A stretch of DNA of 64,000 bases, taken from positions 9,992-73,991 of the forward strand of contig NZ_LQBK01000022.1 of NCBI RefSeq assembly GCF_001483755.1, written 5' to 3'. Shown here piece after piece: positions 50,245 to 58,473 of the stretch (position 1 is its first letter; the number at the start of each line of letters is the position of its first letter). Source of the DNA: Kocuria rosea subsp. polaris. GTDB lineage: Bacteria; Actinomycetota; Actinomycetes; Actinomycetales; Micrococcaceae. The notes beneath the pieces are model-generated. The model did not search any database. It worked only from the letters and a program-made list of their open reading frames with translations, and was not told the origin of the DNA. The translations under genes were made by a program, and so were the position numbers.

Positions 50245-50928
50245 ATGTCGCTTTTCCAGCAGAACTCTGCCCGCCACCGCGCCGAGAGCACCTCGCACGC
50301 CGTGCGCAACACCACCATCGCCGCCGCCGCCGGCGCCGCGATGATCGGCTCCATCGCCCCGGCCCAGGCCTACGCCCAGGCCCCCGTCGAGTCCGGCGCG
50401 GCCTACTCGGCCCCGGCCCCGGCGTCCGCCTCGCTGGCCGGCTACACCTCGTACACCTATGAGGCTCCGGTCGCCGCGCAGCCCGCGGCCCAGCCCGCCG
50501 CCCCGGCCTACGAGGCCCCGGCCCCGGCGCCCCAGTCGGCCGCCGCCACCGCGAGCGTGACCCCCCAGTCCACCGCCACCACGGCCATCTCCCCGGCCGC
50601 CGGCGGCATCGTGGGCACCGCGATGTCCGCGCAGGGCGCCGGCTACGTCTACGGCGGCACCGCCTACGGCGCCTGGGACTGCTCCGGCTTCACCCAGTGG
50701 GTCTTCGCCCAGAACGGCATCGACCTGCCCCGCACCACCTGGTCCCAGTTCGCGGCGGGCACCCCCACCGCCAACCCGCAGCCCGGCGACCTCGTCTCCC
50801 AGAACGGCGGCGCGCACGTGGGCGTCTACATCGGCGGCGGCAAGATGATCTCCGCCCTCAACCCGACCCAGGGCACCCAGGTCCACTCCGTCAACGCCAT
50901 GCAGCTGGACGGCTACTACACCTTCTGA
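50245..50928 (+). CDS. Secreted NlpC/P60 peptidoglycan endopeptidase
   Basis: 227 aa. A long Sec signal peptide (about 1-45, cleavage near AQAYA) precedes an Ala/Pro-rich linker (about 46-118) and an NlpC/P60 domain. Catalytic Cys146 is in WDCSGFTQWVF and His191 in GAHVGVYIGGGKM, within a normal AYVYGG-like start (AGYVYGGTAYGAW). It cuts stem peptides of peptidoglycan during wall growth. The ATG at 50245 follows GGGAGGAA. Expression is probably set by the riboswitch. Two tandem hairpins end the transcript. Confidence 0.93.
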   Translation: MSLFQQNSARHRAESTSHAVRNTTIAAAAGAAMIGSIAPAQAYAQAPVESGAAYSAPAPASASLAGYTSYTYEAPVAAQPAAQPAAPAYEAPAPAPQSAAATASVTPQSTATTAISPAAGGIVGTAMSAQGAGYVYGGTAYGAWDCSGFTQWVFAQNGIDLPRTTWSQFAAGTPTANPQPGDLVSQNGGAHVGVYIGGGKMISALNPTQGTQVHSVNAMQLDGYYTF

Positions 50929-50937
50929 TCGGTCCCG

Positions 50938-50966
50938 GCCGCCCGCACCCCTCGGGTGCGGGCGGC
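50938..50966 (+). terminator. Terminator hairpin 1 after NlpC/P60
   Basis: A 13-bp perfect stem GCCGCCCGCACCC / GGGTGCGGGCGGC with loop CTC, 9 nt after the stop. Confidence 0.75.
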
Positions 50967-50981
50967 ACCCGATCCCCCCAG

Positions 50982-51013
50982 GCACGGAGAGCCGCTCTCC
51001 CGGCTCTCCGTGC
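50982..51013 (+). terminator. Terminator hairpin 2 after NlpC/P60
   Basis: A 12-bp perfect stem GCACGGAGAGCC / GGCTCTCCGTGC with an 8-nt loop, followed by TTCCTGCTG. Tandem with the preceding hairpin. Confidence 0.7.
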
Positions 51014-51193
51014 TTCCTGCTGTCCGCCCGGACAGCGACTCCTCCCCTCCGCTCGCCCGGCCGTCGTTCCCGATCCCGGAACACCGTCCTGCCGGACACC
51101 GGACCACCCCAGCATCCCCCGGGGCGATCCGTGCTGTCCCCGTGCCCTCCGGCAGGCCGGCTCGGCCCCGCCAGAAAGTCGTCTGAACTCCTC

Positions 51194-52069
51194 ATGACCC
51201 GTGACCTGACCTCCTCCAACGGCATCGGCTCGCTCCTGACCGGCAAGGCCCGCACCGTGGCCGCCGTCGCGGCCTTCTCCGGCCTGGCCCTCGCCACCAC
51301 CGTGTCCGTGCAGGCCGCTCCGGCCCAGGACGCCTCCGCCGACGCCCCGCTGTCCGCCGTGGCCGCCGCCACCCCCGCCGCGGCCCCCGCCGTGTCCCTC
51401 GAGCCCGTCGCCCACGTGACGAAGGCCGAGAAGCCGGCGTCGGAGAAGCCGGCCGCGAAGAAGGCTGAGAAGAAGGCGGAGAAGAAGGCCGAGCGGAAGG
51501 TGCAGACCCCGGTCGTCGCGGCTCCCGCCGTGGCCGCCCCGGCCCCGAAGCCGGCCGTGCAGGCCGCCCCCGCCCCCAAGCCGGCCGCCGCGCCCGCCCC
51601 GGCGGTGGCGGCTCCGAAGCCCGCTGCTCCCAAGCCGGTCGTGCAGGCCGCCCCGGCCCCGAAGCCCGCCGCCGCCCCGAAGCCGGTCGTGCAGGCCGCC
51701 CCGGCGGCCGAGCGCACCGTCAGCACCCAGAGCTCCGCCTCCGGCAAGGGCGCGACCATCTCCTCCGCCGCCATGGGCCAGCTCGGCGTGAGCCAGGACT
51801 GCACCGCGCTCGTCACGAACGCCCTGCGCGCCGCCGGGATCAACCACCACGGCTGGCCGGCCTCCTACCTGAGCCTCGGCACGCAGGTCTCCGCCGGCCA
51901 GGCGCAGCCCGGCGACCTCGTCTACTACGCCGACGGTGGCATGGGCGCGGCCCACATCGGCGTCTACATCGGCGGCGGCAAGGCCGTCCACGGCGGCTGG
52001 AACGGCGGCACGACCGTCATCGACAGCGTCAACGTGGGCTCCGGCCCCGTCTACGTCCGCGTGCGCTGA
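51194..52069 (+). CDS. Secreted NlpC/P60-superfamily protein with Lys/Ala/Pro linker
   Basis: 291 aa. A long signal peptide (about 1-42, cleavage near VQAAPA) is followed by a Lys/Glu/Ala segment and repeated APKPVVQAAPAPKPAA units (about 80-180), probably wall-spanning. The C-terminal papain-like domain has Cys203 in QDCTALVTNALRAAG and His254 in AHIGVYIGGGKAVHGGW. It shares the GVYIGGGK block with the preceding gene, so they are paralogues, but the region around Cys (DCTALV instead of DCSGF) differs and the specificity may too. Start ATG at 51194; a GTG a few codons inside is also possible. Confidence 0.86.
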   Translation: MTRDLTSSNGIGSLLTGKARTVAAVAAFSGLALATTVSVQAAPAQDASADAPLSAVAAATPAAAPAVSLEPVAHVTKAEKPASEKPAAKKAEKKAEKKAERKVQTPVVAAPAVAAPAPKPAVQAAPAPKPAAAPAPAVAAPKPAAPKPVVQAAPAPKPAAAPKPVVQAAPAAERTVSTQSSASGKGATISSAAMGQLGVSQDCTALVTNALRAAGINHHGWPASYLSLGTQVSAGQAQPGDLVYYADGGMGAAHIGVYIGGGKAVHGGWNGGTTVIDSVNVGSGPVYVRVR

Positions 52070-52200
52070 GCGCACGCGAGAGCACCGGTTCGGGTGCGCG
52101 GTTCCTGGTCGGCCAGACGGGAACCGCGCACCCGCTGTCGTTCCCGGGTCCTCCCCGGCGGCCGCTGCGGCGCCCGCTCCGGTGCCCGCCCGGCGGCCGA

Positions 52201-52206
52201 TAGACT
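52201..52206 (+). promoter_or_regulatory. -10 element for a leaderless small membrane gene
   Basis: TAGACT, GGGACC, then ATG at 52213: a 6-nt gap. Confidence 0.55.
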
Positions 52207-52212
52207 GGGACC

Positions 52213-52479
52213 ATGTCCACCGACTACAGCCGCAACGCCCGCACGAGCCTCGATCGTGAGTACGCCTACATGGCCTACGGCATGATCGCCGGCGCCGTGC
52301 CCGGCATCGCGGCCGGGTTCGTGGTCGCCGCCTTCGTGGGCCACGCCGCGATGTGGCTCTCCGTCCTCGGCGGCATCGGGATCGTGCTGGGCCTGGTCAC
52401 CGGGATCCTGCTCCACCGGCGGCGGCACGTCACGGCCGGGCGCCCGGACCGCCGGGAGGGCGGCGCAGCGCCGGAATGA
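52213..52479 (+). CDS. Small two-helix membrane protein, unknown
   Basis: 88 aa. A polar start is followed by two transmembrane helices (about 20-43 and 47-67) with a Gly/Ala-rich face, and a basic Arg/His tail. No family recognised. Begins 6 nt after TAGACT, so its mRNA is likely leaderless. The last 50 bp overlap the convergent NUDIX gene. Confidence 0.72.
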   Translation: MSTDYSRNARTSLDREYAYMAYGMIAGAVPGIAAGFVVAAFVGHAAMWLSVLGGIGIVLGLVTGILLHRRRHVTAGRPDRREGGAAPE

Positions 52480-53788
52480 CGTGCTCCCGCAGCAGCGGGG
52501 CCAGGTCCACGGGGAGCGCGTCGAGGACGTCCTCGCCGACGGGCTGCCAGCGCAGCTCCTCGATCTCCGCGAGCGGCACGGGCCGGCCCGTCAGCGGCGC
52601 CGTGAACACGGTGCAGCGCACCCACGTGCGGTCCTCGTTCGCGGCCGGCGCCTCGAACTCCCCGAGCAGGCCCAGCTGAGCGGGGTCCAGCCGCAGGCCC
52701 ACCTCCTCCGCCGTCTCGCGCACGGCCGCCGCCGCCGGGGACTCGCCCGGATCGAGCTTGCCGCCGACCAGCATGAAACGCTCCGTGCCGCGCTTGCGCA
52801 CCGTCAGCAGCGCCCCGTCGTCGTCCCGCAGGCACACGGCGGTGATGGTCAGCACCGCGGCGTCCGCGGGGGGACCGGAGGGACCCGCCCCGACGGCCGC
52901 GCGCAGCCGGGCGATCTCGTCCTCGAGGTTGCGGACCGCCGGGGCGCCCCACCGTCGCCGGGCGGCCGGGGTCCGGAACAGCGGGCGCCGGTTTCTGAGG
53001 TCCTCGAGCACACGCAGCCTGGCCTGCGCGAACACCGCCTCCGGCACGTGCGCGTACTCCTTCCGGACCCCCGCGACATAGGCGGCGTAGCCCGCCGGGT
53101 CCGCCCCGAGCACCGAGAGATCGGCGTCGAGGAGCAGCCCTCCGGCGGTGTCGTCGTCGGTGACCCGGTGCCCGAGGGTGAGCAGCACCAGCCGTTCGAC
53201 CTCCGCCGCGAGCGGCTCGGGGAAGCCGGCGGCGGTCAGCCGCGCACGGGCCAGCTCCGCGGACTCCTGCTCGTCGGACCCGGGGCGGCCCCGGTAGACC
53301 GCGTCGTGGAACCACGCGGCCAGGACCAGGGCCTCGGACCGGGCGGGGTCGAGCCGGGTCCCGGCCAGCAGCAGGTCGAGGGCCTCGAGCACCGCGAGCA
53401 GGTGCGCGGGACCGTGGTAGTGCCGGTGCGGCTCGCTCCACCGGTGCACGAGCTCCTCGCCCAGCGCCGGGTGCGCCGGGAAGCGGGCGGCCCACCGCCG
53501 CAGCAGGACCCGGGCGACCCGGTCCGGGCGCGCCCGCGCGGGAACGCGCAGCCCGCTGCGCACGAGCACGCGCGTGAGCTGCCGGCCGTCGACCGGCCGG
53601 GCACCCGCGGCCACCGCCTGCTCGTACCGGCTCTCCGGCACGTCGTAGTGGTCCCGGTCGAAGGCGCGCCGGGAAACCCCCAGCCGGTCCGCGAAGGCGT
53701 GCAGCTCCTCGTAGGAGGTGTCGGAGACCAGGTGCGAGAAGTGCGTGCCGTGGGCCGGCCACAGCGGCGGATCGATGTAGACGGGCAT
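52430..53788 (-). CDS. DUF4031 - HD-like - NUDIX three-domain protein
   Basis: 452 aa. Residues 1-85 are DUF4031: MPVYIDPPLWPAHGTHFSHL, LGVSRRAFDRDHYDVPESRY. Residues about 90-290 resemble HD-type predicted metal-dependent phosphohydrolases: WSEPHRHYHGPAHLLAVLEA, AAWFHDAVY and LLLDADLSVLG. Residues about 310-450 are NUDIX with a perfect box, GGKLDPGESPAAAAVRETAEEVGL. NUDIX and HD enzymes both cut nucleotide-type phosphates, so a multi-step nucleotide clean-up role is plausible (inference). The ATG at 53788 has TAGGAT 7 nt upstream. Its end overlaps the convergent small membrane gene. Confidence 0.87.
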   Translation of the reverse strand: MPVYIDPPLWPAHGTHFSHLVSDTSYEELHAFADRLGVSRRAFDRDHYDVPESRYEQAVAAGARPVDGRQLTRVLVRSGLRVPARARPDRVARVLLRRWAARFPAHPALGEELVHRWSEPHRHYHGPAHLLAVLEALDLLLAGTRLDPARSEALVLAAWFHDAVYRGRPGSDEQESAELARARLTAAGFPEPLAAEVERLVLLTLGHRVTDDDTAGGLLLDADLSVLGADPAGYAAYVAGVRKEYAHVPEAVFAQARLRVLEDLRNRRPLFRTPAARRRWGAPAVRNLEDEIARLRAAVGAGPSGPPADAAVLTITAVCLRDDDGALLTVRKRGTERFMLVGGKLDPGESPAAAAVRETAEEVGLRLDPAQLGLLGEFEAPAANEDRTWVRCTVFTAPLTGRPVPLAEIEELRWQPVGEDVLDALPVDLAPLLREHVIPALRRPPGGPGARP

Positions 53789-53795
53789 GCGATCG

Positions 53796-53801
53796 ATCCT
53801 A
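53796..53801 (-). promoter_or_regulatory. -10 element for the leaderless DUF4031-HD-NUDIX gene
   Basis: TAGGAT on the minus strand ends 7 nt before the ATG at 53788. Next to it, 53830-53960 has GGTCCGTCGGGCGGTGGG-like repeats. Confidence 0.5.
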
Positions 53802-53998
53802 GTGGGGCCGCACCGGCCGGCTCCCGGCGGGGCGGGCGGGTGTCCGGGCCGTCGGCCGGTGGGCTTCGCCGGACACTGACAGTCCGACGGGCCGTGGGGT
53901 TCGCCGGCCCCCTGACAGTCCGTCGGGCGGTGGGCCCGCCGGGTCCGGACAGGCTCGGGTCCGGACGCGGCCGGTTAGCGGGGGTCCGGGGGAGCCCC

Positions 53999-54004
53999 TA
54001 GACT
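53999..54004 (+). promoter_or_regulatory. -10 element of tRNA-Arg
   Basis: TAGACT, 9 nt before the mature 5' end of the tRNA. Confidence 0.5.
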
Positions 54005-54013
54005 GTTCGCGTC

Positions 54014-54086
54014 GCCCTCGTAGCTCAGGGGATAGAGCACGGCTCTCCTAAAGCCGGTGTCGTTGGTTCGAATCCAATCGAGGGCA
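54014..54086 (+). tRNA. tRNA-Arg (anticodon CCT)
   Basis: The acceptor stem GCCCTCG pairs with CGAGGGC, the D arm is GCTC/GAGC, the anticodon stem-loop is CGGCT-CTCCTAA-AGCCG with anticodon CCT, and the T arm is GTTGG-TTCGAAT-CCAAT. It decodes AGG, a rare codon in such a GC-rich genome. The 3' CCA is not encoded, unlike tRNA-Thr at 3.8 kb. Confidence 0.96.
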
Positions 54087-54090
54087 CGCA

Positions 54091-54124
54091 CGGACGCCCC
54101 GGACCGCACGGTCCGGGGCGTCCG
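54091..54124 (+). terminator. Terminator of tRNA-Arg
   Basis: A 15-bp perfect stem (54091-54105 with 54110-54124) with loop GCAC, 5 nt after the tRNA. Confidence 0.75.
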
Positions 54125-54230
54125 CACGTCCGGGACGGTTCCGGGACCGGAGCGCGGCCGGAGCGGGGCCGGGCGCAGTTCCGGCGCGGGTCCGGGCGCC
54201 CTGAGCTCCTTCGGCGCCCGGGCCCGCCGG

Positions 54231-54905
54231 TCAGCGCCGCGGGGCGGGCGCGCGGTCCCGGGGCGGGGCGTCGGCGGCGCCCGACCGGCGCCGGACCGCC
54301 TCCACGGCCACGGCCGCGGTCACGGCGAGCAGCAGCACGAGCAGGACCCAGCGGGCCACCACCAGCACGGAGGCCGTGGTTACGGCGGAACCGTCCCCGG
54401 GGTCCGCGAGAGCGGCGTCGATCGCAGCGTTGCCCGCCAGCGAGACGGCCGCGAAGCCGAGCACCACGGCCGAGCGCAGCCATCGCCGCGCGCGGGAGGC
54501 CGTGTTGACCGCCACGAACAGCAGCCACGCCAGTCCCACGAACAACGGGGCCAGCAGCCCGGACGAGCGGTGCACCGCCTCGTACTGGGCGCGCCCCTCC
54601 TCGCCGAGCGCCGCGGCGAGGCGCTCGGCGTGCTCCTGGCCGAACCCGCCCGGCATCCACTCGGGCAGGGCGAGCCCGCCGGCCGCCGCGGCGCCGAACC
54701 GGGGGAGGACCCAGACGTACACGTACAGCCACAGGAGCGCCGCGACGGACATGGCCACGCCCACCACGAGAGCCGAGCTCGACCGCGTGGGCTCCGGCCG
54801 GAGTTCACCGGGTGCCGCCTGGTGCAGGCGCGTTCCCCGCGGCGGTCCCGCGGGTGCCGCGGCGCCGCCGTGCTTGCGTGCCTTCTGTGCGCGTGTCAGT
54901 CCCAT
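54231..54905 (-). CDS. Four-helix membrane protein, unknown
   Basis: 224 aa. A basic cytoplasmic N-terminus (GLTRAQKARKHGG) is followed by about four transmembrane helices (about 46-68, 117-135, 143-160, 173-200) and a basic Arg/Pro tail. No family recognised. The start ATG at 54905 has GATAAT 6 nt upstream, consistent with a leaderless mRNA. Divergent from the beta-propeller gene. Confidence 0.75.
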   Translation of the reverse strand: MGLTRAQKARKHGGAAAPAGPPRGTRLHQAAPGELRPEPTRSSSALVVGVAMSVAALLWLYVYVWVLPRFGAAAAGGLALPEWMPGGFGQEHAERLAAALGEEGRAQYEAVHRSSGLLAPLFVGLAWLLFVAVNTASRARRWLRSAVVLGFAAVSLAGNAAIDAALADPGDGSAVTTASVLVVARWVLLVLLLAVTAAVAVEAVRRRSGAADAPPRDRAPAPRR

Positions 54906-54911
54906 GCCCCC

Positions 54912-54917
54912 ATTATC
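54912..54917 (-). promoter_or_regulatory. -10 element for a leaderless membrane protein gene
   Basis: GATAAT on the minus strand, 6 nt before the ATG at 54905. Confidence 0.5.
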
Positions 54918-54955
54918 CCGTCGTGCGCCCACCGCCCAACGCCGGGACCGAGGGG

Positions 54956-54961
54956 TAGGCT
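54956..54961 (+). promoter_or_regulatory. Candidate -10 element of the propeller-gene transcript
   Basis: TAGGCT, about 95 nt before the ATG at 55056. Confidence 0.4.
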
Positions 54962-55055
54962 GGGGCCACCCGCACCGGTCCTGACGGACCGCACGGGGGG
55001 CGGCCCGGCCGAGGACGACCGGGCGCTCGACGAGGACGACACGGAGGTGCCGGTC

Positions 55056-55784
55056 ATGGAACTGTCCATCGGACTCCCGGACGGCCTGCTCATGCGGCTG
55101 ACCGAGGGCAACGTGCTGACGCTGTTCGAGAAGGACCACGAGACGGTGCGCCGCACGGTGGACTGCTCCGTCCTCGGCGGCGCCCCCATCGCGGACATGG
55201 TGTGGTCGCACAAGCTCTCGGCCGTGATCGTGGCGGTGCCCTCCCTGCACCGGCTCTTCCGCTGGGACCCGTACACCGACGTGCTGTACGAGTTCGCGGG
55301 CACGGGCGAGTCCGGACGGCGGGACGGCAAGGCGGCGCAGGCGAAGTTCGCCGCCACCGTGTCCATCACCGAGGACGGCGGCGGCACCCTCTGGCTCATC
55401 GACCGGGACTCCTCGTCCCTGCGCTGCATCGAGATCGACACCGACAAGCCCGACGGCGGCCCGCAGGTCTGCACCGTCGTGGGCCGGGCGGGCGACGGCT
55501 TCACCGACGGCCCCACGGACGTGGCGCAGCTGGACCACCCCGAGGACCTGCAGATCCTCTACGACGGCTCCGTCGTGATCGCCGACACCGGCAACGACGC
55601 CATCCGGCACCTCGACCCGGCCAGCCGGGAGCTCGACACCGTCTACGGCGGAGGGGCCGAGAACTCCGTCGAGTTCGACGACGACATCCGGCTGCACCGG
55701 CCGGTCCGGGTCACGGTCGCCGACTCGGAGCTGTGGGTCGAGGACGACAACGGCCGGCACCGGCTCGAACTGCACTTCGTCTGA
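55056..55784 (+). CDS. NHL-repeat-like beta-propeller protein
   Basis: 242 aa, no signal peptide. Several NHL-like blades are visible: KFAATVSITEDGGGTLWLID, GFTDGPTDVAQLDHPEDLQI and GSVVIADTGNDAIRHLDPAS. The pattern GXTDG...A.L..P..L is close to NHL/thioredoxin-associated propellers, though only about three blades are clear, so it may oligomerise. Function unknown. The ATG at 55056 follows GGAGG; the frame is open for 330 codons upstream but covers other genes. It precedes pcrA by 55 nt. Confidence 0.78.
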   Translation: MELSIGLPDGLLMRLTEGNVLTLFEKDHETVRRTVDCSVLGGAPIADMVWSHKLSAVIVAVPSLHRLFRWDPYTDVLYEFAGTGESGRRDGKAAQAKFAATVSITEDGGGTLWLIDRDSSSLRCIEIDTDKPDGGPQVCTVVGRAGDGFTDGPTDVAQLDHPEDLQILYDGSVVIADTGNDAIRHLDPASRELDTVYGGGAENSVEFDDDIRLHRPVRVTVADSELWVEDDNGRHRLELHFV

Positions 55785-55824
55785 GGACCGTCCCCCGCCC
55801 GGCCCGGCTGTCTCCGGGCCTCGG

Positions 55825-55830
55825 TAGACT
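55825..55830 (+). promoter_or_regulatory. -10 element of pcrA
   Basis: TAGACT, 9 nt before the ATG at 55840. The leader would be at most about 3 nt. Confidence 0.5.
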
Positions 55831-55839
55831 GGGCCCACG

Positions 55840-58305
55840 ATGGACTACCTCTTCGACAACCCGCTCCTGCCCTCCGCGTCCGTGGCCCGCCCCGGCACCG
55901 CCGCCCCGCCGCGGCGCGGCACCGCCTCCGCCGACGCCCTCGTGGAGGGGCTCAATGAACCGCAGCGGGCCGCCGTCGAGCACTCCGGCTCACCGCTGCT
56001 GATCGTCGCCGGCGCCGGCTCCGGCAAGACCCGCGTGCTGACCCACCGGATCGCGCACCTGCTGGCCACCGGACGGGCCCACCAGGGCGAGATCCTCGCG
56101 ATCACGTTCACGAACAAGGCCGCCGCCGAGATGCGCGAGCGCGTGGTGGAGCTCGTGGGGGACTCGGCGAGGTCGATGACGATCTCCACCTTCCACTCCT
56201 TCTGCGTGCGCGTGCTGCGGCGGGAGGCCGCGAGCGTGGGCCTGAAGTCGACCTTCTCCATCTACGACTCCGCGGACTCCCTCCGGCTGATCACGCTCGT
56301 GGCCAAGCAGCACGACCTCGACCCCAAGCGCTTCGCGCCGAAGAGCATCCAGCACCGGATCTCCGCGCTGAAGAACGAGCTCGTCGACGACGAGACACAC
56401 CTGTCCCGGGCCTCCGAGAGCGACCCCTTCGAGAGCGCCGTGGCCCAGGTCTACCGCGGCTACACCGAGCGGCTGCGCGCGGCCAACGCCATGGACTTCG
56501 ACGACCTCATCAGCCAGACCGTGCACATGCTCCGGGCGTTCCCGCAGGTGGCCGAGTACTACCGGCGGCGCTACCGGCACGTGCTCATCGACGAGTACCA
56601 GGACACCAACCACGCGCAGTACGCGCTCGTCCGGGAGCTCGTCGGGACCGGCGCGGACACCGGGCCGGGGGCGAACCCCGTGCCGCCCGCCGAGCTGACC
56701 GTCGTGGGCGACTCGGACCAGTCGATCTACGCGTTCCGCGGGGCCGACATCCGCAACATCGTCGACTTCGAGCAGGACTACCCCCAGGCCCGCACGATCC
56801 TGCTGGAGCAGAACTACCGGTCCACCCAGAACATCCTCACCGCGGCCAACGCGGTGATCGCCAAGAACAAGGGGCGCCGGGACAAGCGGCTGTGGACGGC
56901 CTCGGGCAGCGGCGAGAAGATCACCGGCTACGCCGCCGAGAACGAGCACGAGGAGGCCCGCTTCATCGCCGAGGAGATCGACCGCCTCCAGGACGAGGAC
57001 GGCTACCGCCCCGGTGACGTGGCCGTGTTCTACCGCACCAACGCGCAGTCCCGCTCCCTCGAGGAGATCCTCATGCGCGTCGGGCTGCCGTACAAGGTGG
57101 TGGGCGGCACCCGCTTCTACGAGCGCAAGGAGATCAAGGACGCCCTGTCCTACCTGCGCGCGATCGTGAACCCGGACGACGACATCAACGTCCGCCGGAT
57201 CGTGAACGAGCCCAAGCGGGGCATCGGCGACCGCGCGGAGGGCGCCGCCGCGGCGCTCGCCGAGCGCGAGCGGATCTCCTTCATGGCCGCCCTGCGCCGT
57301 GCCGACGAGGCACCCGGGATGGCGACCCGTTCGCTCAACGCGGTCAAGGGGTTCGTCCAGCTCATGGACGACCTCGCCTCGGTCGCCGAGGGCTCGGGGG
57401 CCGCCTCCGTCCTCGAGGCCGTCCTGGAGCAGTCCGGCTACCTCGCGGCCCTGCGCCAGTCGCAGGACCCCCAGGACGAGTCCCGGGTCGAGAACCTCGC
57501 GGAGCTCGTGGCCGTGGTCCGGGAGTTCGAGCGGGACCGCCCCGAGGCAGGGCTGCCCGAGTTCCTCGAGCACGTCTCCCTCGTGGCCGACGCCGACCAG
57601 ATCCCCAACCGGCCCGCCGCCGGGACCGAGGGCGGGCCGAGCGCCGAGCAGATCGCGGCGGAGGTCGCCGAGGCCCGTGCCCAGGGCGTGGTCACCCTCA
57701 TGACGCTGCACACCGCGAAGGGCCTCGAGTTCCCCGTGGTCTTCCTGACCGGGATGGAGCACGGGCTGTTCCCGCACCAGCGCTCCCTCACGGACGAGAA
57801 GGAGATGGAGGAGGAGCGGCGCCTCGCCTACGTGGGTCTCACCCGGGCCCGCGAGCGCCTCTACCTCACCCGGTCCGAGTTCCGCTCCATGTGGGGGCAG
57901 TCCCAGTACAACCCGGCCAGTCCGTTCCTGGACGAGATCCCGGCCGAGCTGCTCGACTGGAAGCGCGAGGGCTCCTCCGCCCCGGCCTCGTGGGGCTCCG
58001 CGCTGCACGGCGGCGGCTCCGGGCAGCGGGACCCGATGCGGGGCTCGTACTGGGGCGCGGCGGCGGCGTCGAACGCGGCCTTCGAGCGGATGGCCCCGTC
58101 CCGGGCCACCACGGCGGGCCGGGTCCAGCCCAACAAGGAGATCCCGAGCCTGTCCGTCGGCGACACCGTCGACCACAAGGCGTTCGGGAAGGGCACGGTG
58201 GTGTCCCTCGAGGGTGCCGGCGACAAGACCGTGGCGAAGGTGCGGTTCGGGGCCGACGAGAAGCGTCTCCTGCTGCGCTACGCACCGCTGACGAAGGTGG
58301 GCTGA
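55840..58305 (+). CDS. pcrA: ATP-dependent DNA helicase PcrA/UvrD
   Basis: 821 aa superfamily 1A helicase, 3' to 5', for repair and clearing of proteins from DNA. Walker A AGAGSGKT at residues 57-64, ITFTNKAAAEMRERV, DEYQDTNHAQYALV (Walker B near Asp251-Glu252), GDSDQSIYAFRGAD, LEQNYRSTQNIL, and TLHTAKGLEFPVVFLTGMEH. The C-terminal tudor-like domain (VGDTVDHKAFGKGTVVSLEG) that binds RNA polymerase is present. The start is ATG at 55840, just after a TAGACT hexamer. Confidence 0.97.
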   Translation: MDYLFDNPLLPSASVARPGTAAPPRRGTASADALVEGLNEPQRAAVEHSGSPLLIVAGAGSGKTRVLTHRIAHLLATGRAHQGEILAITFTNKAAAEMRERVVELVGDSARSMTISTFHSFCVRVLRREAASVGLKSTFSIYDSADSLRLITLVAKQHDLDPKRFAPKSIQHRISALKNELVDDETHLSRASESDPFESAVAQVYRGYTERLRAANAMDFDDLISQTVHMLRAFPQVAEYYRRRYRHVLIDEYQDTNHAQYALVRELVGTGADTGPGANPVPPAELTVVGDSDQSIYAFRGADIRNIVDFEQDYPQARTILLEQNYRSTQNILTAANAVIAKNKGRRDKRLWTASGSGEKITGYAAENEHEEARFIAEEIDRLQDEDGYRPGDVAVFYRTNAQSRSLEEILMRVGLPYKVVGGTRFYERKEIKDALSYLRAIVNPDDDINVRRIVNEPKRGIGDRAEGAAAALAERERISFMAALRRADEAPGMATRSLNAVKGFVQLMDDLASVAEGSGAASVLEAVLEQSGYLAALRQSQDPQDESRVENLAELVAVVREFERDRPEAGLPEFLEHVSLVADADQIPNRPAAGTEGGPSAEQIAAEVAEARAQGVVTLMTLHTAKGLEFPVVFLTGMEHGLFPHQRSLTDEKEMEEERRLAYVGLTRARERLYLTRSEFRSMWGQSQYNPASPFLDEIPAELLDWKREGSSAPASWGSALHGGGSGQRDPMRGSYWGAAAASNAAFERMAPSRATTAGRVQPNKEIPSLSVGDTVDHKAFGKGTVVSLEGAGDKTVAKVRFGADEKRLLLRYAPLTKVG

Positions 58306-58388
58306 GCCCGGCGGGCCCGCGGCGGTCCCGTCCGGCGAGCCGCCGCCCGCCGCGGACGCGTGCGGCCGGCGGCCGTGCCGGGACGGAG

Positions 58389-58443
58389 GAGCCCCCGTGG
58401 TGGGGACGGCCCTGTCGACGGGCCGTCCCCACCACGGGGGCTC
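58389..58443. terminator. Exceptionally long bidirectional hairpin
   Basis: A 24-bp perfect stem (58389-58412 with 58420-58443) with a 7-nt loop TGTCGAC, between the convergent stops of pcrA and the sugar transporter. No T-tract. Confidence 0.8.
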
Positions 58444-58473
58444 TGCGCGCGGCGCACCGCCGCGGTCCGGTGC

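Noticed and set aside
51131-51193. Earlier start of the second NlpC/P60 gene
   Set aside because: The extension adds Pro/Arg-rich residues in front of an already complete signal peptide.
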